Below, in pieces: positions 16,384 to 18,590 of a DNA stretch of 18,590 bases; position 1 is the stretch's first letter; every line of letters starts with the position of its first letter. The stretch is from Spirosoma fluviale (GTDB taxonomy: Bacteria; Bacteroidota; Bacteroidia; Cytophagales; Spirosomataceae). The DNA is taken from assembly GCA_945906915.1 (NCBI GenBank), contig CAMDSI010000022.1:1-18590 (forward strand). The letters run 5' to 3'. A model generated the notes under the pieces. The model did no database searches. It was not told the origin of the DNA and saw only the letters and a program-made list of their open reading frames with translations. The position numbers were made by a program, and so were the translations under genes.

Positions 16384-17995
16384 AGTCGGTTAATTGAAAA
16401 TTGGCCTTTAATTTTATCCTTGTATTAAGGTAAAATATGGGTTCGGACTTTGTTTTCGTCTTGTAATTACCAATATCCCACTGCCCATTTTCGTTATTAT
16501 CCACTATCGCCCTTAGTGTATAGATGCCGGGCTCTACGTTTTGGAAAGAACAAGGACCGCTTGATTTTTGTTCGTAAGCCTTTTCTAATTTATCCCCCCT
16601 CAAAAGCTGGTAGATATAATGTCCAGGCTTGCTAATGCCCCCTTCAATGGTTCCTGTTTCCTCGGGATCTAATCGTTTAATTGCCTGCTTGTATTCATTC
16701 GTGGAATCTGCTTCTGGGCCTATGAAAGCTGTTTTATCAAGAGACAAGGTAAACTTTTCCTGCGCAGGCAAGTAGGCGCTTTTAATCGTTAATATGTTTT
16801 GGAGCTTGTTCCAGCTAAAAGCGTCATCCGGGAAGGTTAAGTCATCCTCATTTTCGGTCAAAATGTGTATCTTTTTAGACACAAATTGTAAGACCGGTTT
16901 GGGGAAAATAATCAGAATAGAGTCTGTTGCAACGATATTGGTCCCCACTTTGGGAAAAATATCGAACCCCAAGGGAATATTGGAGGCCCTTTCCTTTTTG
17001 GCTAATTCTCTGAACTTTGCTTTCAGCTTTAACTGTATGGTTCGTCCGATAGAATCTGTTAATGCAGCCTCTATTCTTAAGGTGTCTGCCCTATTTAATT
17101 CCCCCACATAAAGGCGCAGGTTTCGGTCGTTTTCGATCTGATACAAAGGCTTTTCCGCTGACGAAAATGTTAAATCAGCTTGCTTAATTCCCCGCGAGAA
17201 TTCATATAATATCGTTTTCGCGGTGGAAGTTGTTTTACTTAATTTTAATACGTCTTGGTTCTGAAGCGCGATTTTAAAGTCGCGCGTTTCATTTTTACTC
17301 AGATCGATGAAGGGTTCTGTAATGAAGTCAACCGACTCTTTAGCAGAGTTATAGATCAAGTTATTGTTCGCGTCTTCAAAAGCCGCCATATAATATTTTC
17401 CTGCCGCTAAATTCTCTAAGGCGTATACTCCTGATGTGTCGGTTCTTACGAAATAATAGGGCTTTGCTTTATCTATGCTCAAGGTGTCGTTATAAGGATA
17501 AAGCCCCACAGTGACGTTATCGGCTTTTTTATTGGTCAGCAAATGCTTCACGCTTCCTTGAATTTTCAGCGAGTCAATCCTATTCGAGGTGCTGAAAACG
17601 AGTTTAATGTTCTTGCCCTTATTTCGTTCTGCGACATCTTCCACCGCATTTCTAAAATTAAAGGTATAGGTCGTGTTGTCTTTTAAGGCGCTGTCTAAAA
17701 CGAGCGTTAAGCCAGTGGGGCGAATGCGAGTTTCGTAATTACCGATAGAAGGGGTGATCAACAATTCTTGATTCAGGCTCTTAACGGTAATGTATTCGTT
17801 GAAATTTAATTCAATCTTTTTGCCTTTAAAATTCTTGCTTTTGTTTAGCGGAATGGATGTAGTCACCACGGGCGCTAGCGTATCCTTTTTACCACCCGGA
17901 GGCGAGGCCATTTGGGCGCAGCTTTGTAGAAATACCAAGCCGATTCCCAGGCCTAGAAAAATCGTCAAAAGACTGAATTTCAAGCAATTACGCAT
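16364..17995 (-). CDS. Lipoprotein with an Ig-like Big_5 domain
   Basis: 543-residue predicted lipoprotein. Residues 5-25 form the signal hydrophobic stretch ending in a lipobox L-Q-S-C with Cys26, after which mature residues AQMASPPGGKKD follow. About 40-140 is a bacterial Ig-like (Big_5/SbsA-type) domain, starting DTLAPVVTTSIP and containing ELNFNEYITV. About 147-230 resembles a carboxypeptidase-regulatory-like beta domain (IQGSVKHLLTNKKADNVTVGLYPY). The C-terminal part ends with a second such unit carrying NNENGQWDIGNY. It is probably anchored in the outer membrane; its role is unknown. ATG 17995 was chosen over TTG 18001 and overlaps the methyltransferase stop by 8 nt, suggesting translational coupling. 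The final codons (L-W-I-N) contain a DnaA box at 16375-16383. Confidence 0.85.
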   Translation of the reverse strand: MRNCLKFSLLTIFLGLGIGLVFLQSCAQMASPPGGKKDTLAPVVTTSIPLNKSKNFKGKKIELNFNEYITVKSLNQELLITPSIGNYETRIRPTGLTLVLDSALKDNTTYTFNFRNAVEDVAERNKGKNIKLVFSTSNRIDSLKIQGSVKHLLTNKKADNVTVGLYPYNDTLSIDKAKPYYFVRTDTSGVYALENLAAGKYYMAAFEDANNNLIYNSAKESVDFITEPFIDLSKNETRDFKIALQNQDVLKLSKTTSTAKTILYEFSRGIKQADLTFSSAEKPLYQIENDRNLRLYVGELNRADTLRIEAALTDSIGRTIQLKLKAKFRELAKKERASNIPLGFDIFPKVGTNIVATDSILIIFPKPVLQFVSKKIHILTENEDDLTFPDDAFSWNKLQNILTIKSAYLPAQEKFTLSLDKTAFIGPEADSTNEYKQAIKRLDPEETGTIEGGISKPGHYIYQLLRGDKLEKAYEQKSSGPCSFQNVEPGIYTLRAIVDNNENGQWDIGNYKTKTKSEPIFYLNTRIKLKANFQLTDLWINTP

Positions 17996-18590
17996 GTTCA
18001 AATAGATAAAGATTACTCGAATAATTCGGTTTGCCCAGCATCGCTCGTAGGTTAGAAATGAAGCCTATAATGAACGAGTGAACTAGTCGTTTATTTCCTG
18101 TTTTGTATTCGTTGCTTAACAAAGAAATATAAAAGCTGTCAAAAATAAGCCCGCGGCTCGTCTTTAATTTAAATCCATATTTTGCCGCTAAGGCCGAAAT
18201 GGTCGCAGGCGTAAAGTGATAGATGTGTCGTGGAACATCGTACGCCGCCCAATATTCTTTGAAATAGTTTGCATCAAAACTCGCCGGGTTAGGCAAGGCT
18301 AATAAGAGTTTTCCGTCTGAGGCGATTCGATTTTTAAAGAAGTGGAAATATTCATCCAGCTCATATACGTGCTCTAAAACATGCCATAAAGTAACGACCT
18401 GAAATTGTTTTTCTGGAGCGATTTCTTTCAAAGACGGCGCTATAGTTATCCCCGTTAGTTTCGCCGCCCTATTGGCTGTTTCTGGGTCTAATTCGAGGCC
18501 CGTAATGTTCCACCCTTTATCTTTAGCCGCGGCGAGAAAATGTCCGTTACCGCAACCTACGTCGAGCAATTCTCTAGTCCCCTTTTTCTC
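17988..18590 (-). CDS. Class I SAM-dependent methyltransferase (5' end outside the window)
   Basis: 201 residues are visible. The frame is open to the window edge, beginning EKKGTRELLDVGCGNG, so the N-terminus is missing and an apparent TTG start at 18569 is not real. LLDVGCGNGHF (visible residues 8-18) is motif I binding S-adenosylmethionine. The acidic GLELD follows, and VVTLWHVLEHV and LLLALPNP match later motifs of the Methyltransf_11/23-type fold. WAAYDVPRHIYHFTPATI is typical of relatives that act on small molecules or surface sugars, often with a zinc-ribbon N-terminus that would lie outside. The stop overlaps the lipoprotein start by 8 nt, so the two are probably cotranscribed. The substrate is unknown. 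Confidence 0.88.
   Translation of the reverse strand, partial: EKKGTRELLDVGCGNGHFLAAAKDKGWNITGLELDPETANRAAKLTGITIAPSLKEIAPEKQFQVVTLWHVLEHVYELDEYFHFFKNRIASDGKLLLALPNPASFDANYFKEYWAAYDVPRHIYHFTPATISALAAKYGFKLKTSRGLIFDSFYISLLSNEYKTGNKRLVHSFIIGFISNLRAMLGKPNYSSNLYLFEHA

Noticed and set aside
17996..18001. TTG start of the lipoprotein at 18001
   Set aside because: ATG 17995 gives a normal lipoprotein signal; the extra two residues have no support.

Overview
The window looks like chromosomal DNA from a member of the Bacteroidota, most likely of the Cytophagales type. This rests on protein character (a NusG-like UpxY protein, a fused SpmA/SpmB-type membrane protein, a Big_5-type lipoprotein, an integrase of the Bacteroidota tyrosine-recombinase kind), moderate GC, the lack of clear Shine-Dalgarno sites, and several matches to the Bacteroidota -7 promoter element TAnnTTTG. 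Two of these also have TTG exactly 20 nt upstream. The genus cannot be fixed from the sequence alone.

Layout. Positions 1-3465 (+) hold a compact sugar-metabolism operon: the tail of an upstream gene, a phosphomannose-isomerase-like cupin, a TIM-barrel sugar isomerase/epimerase and a Gfo/Idh/MocA oxidoreductase. Positions 3382-5256 (-) are the remains of an integrated element: a hypothetical protein whose 3' end runs antisense into the oxidoreductase gene, and an integrase cut off before its catalytic residues, lying beside tRNA-Asn (5257-5330, -). Next, all on the minus strand, come a TolC-type outer-membrane protein and an HlyD/MacA-type adaptor, separated by a 382-bp gap filled with a striking array of mini-hairpins, and then a VanX-type D-Ala-D-Ala dipeptidase. 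Divergent from it (+) is a fused SpmA/SpmB-like membrane protein. A small four-helix-bundle gene follows, enclosed by AGAGTAGAGA-type terminal inverted repeats. A minus-strand operon of GDP-mannose 4,6-dehydratase, UDP-sugar 6-dehydrogenase and a UpxY-type antiterminator supplies nucleotide sugars for surface polysaccharide. It is preceded by a long-chain acyl-CoA synthetase.

Positions 15889-16363 are non-coding. They carry a dense cluster of perfect DnaA boxes (TTATCCACA) on both strands, with AT-rich tracts resembling the 13-mer unwinding repeats of E. coli oriC. This is a strong candidate for the chromosomal replication origin. To its right, on the minus strand, are a class I methyltransferase (running off the window) and a lipoprotein whose last codons contain a DnaA box.

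The most notable non-gene structures are the oriC candidate, the mini-hairpin array between tolC and hlyD, and the inverted-repeat cassette around the four-helix-bundle gene.
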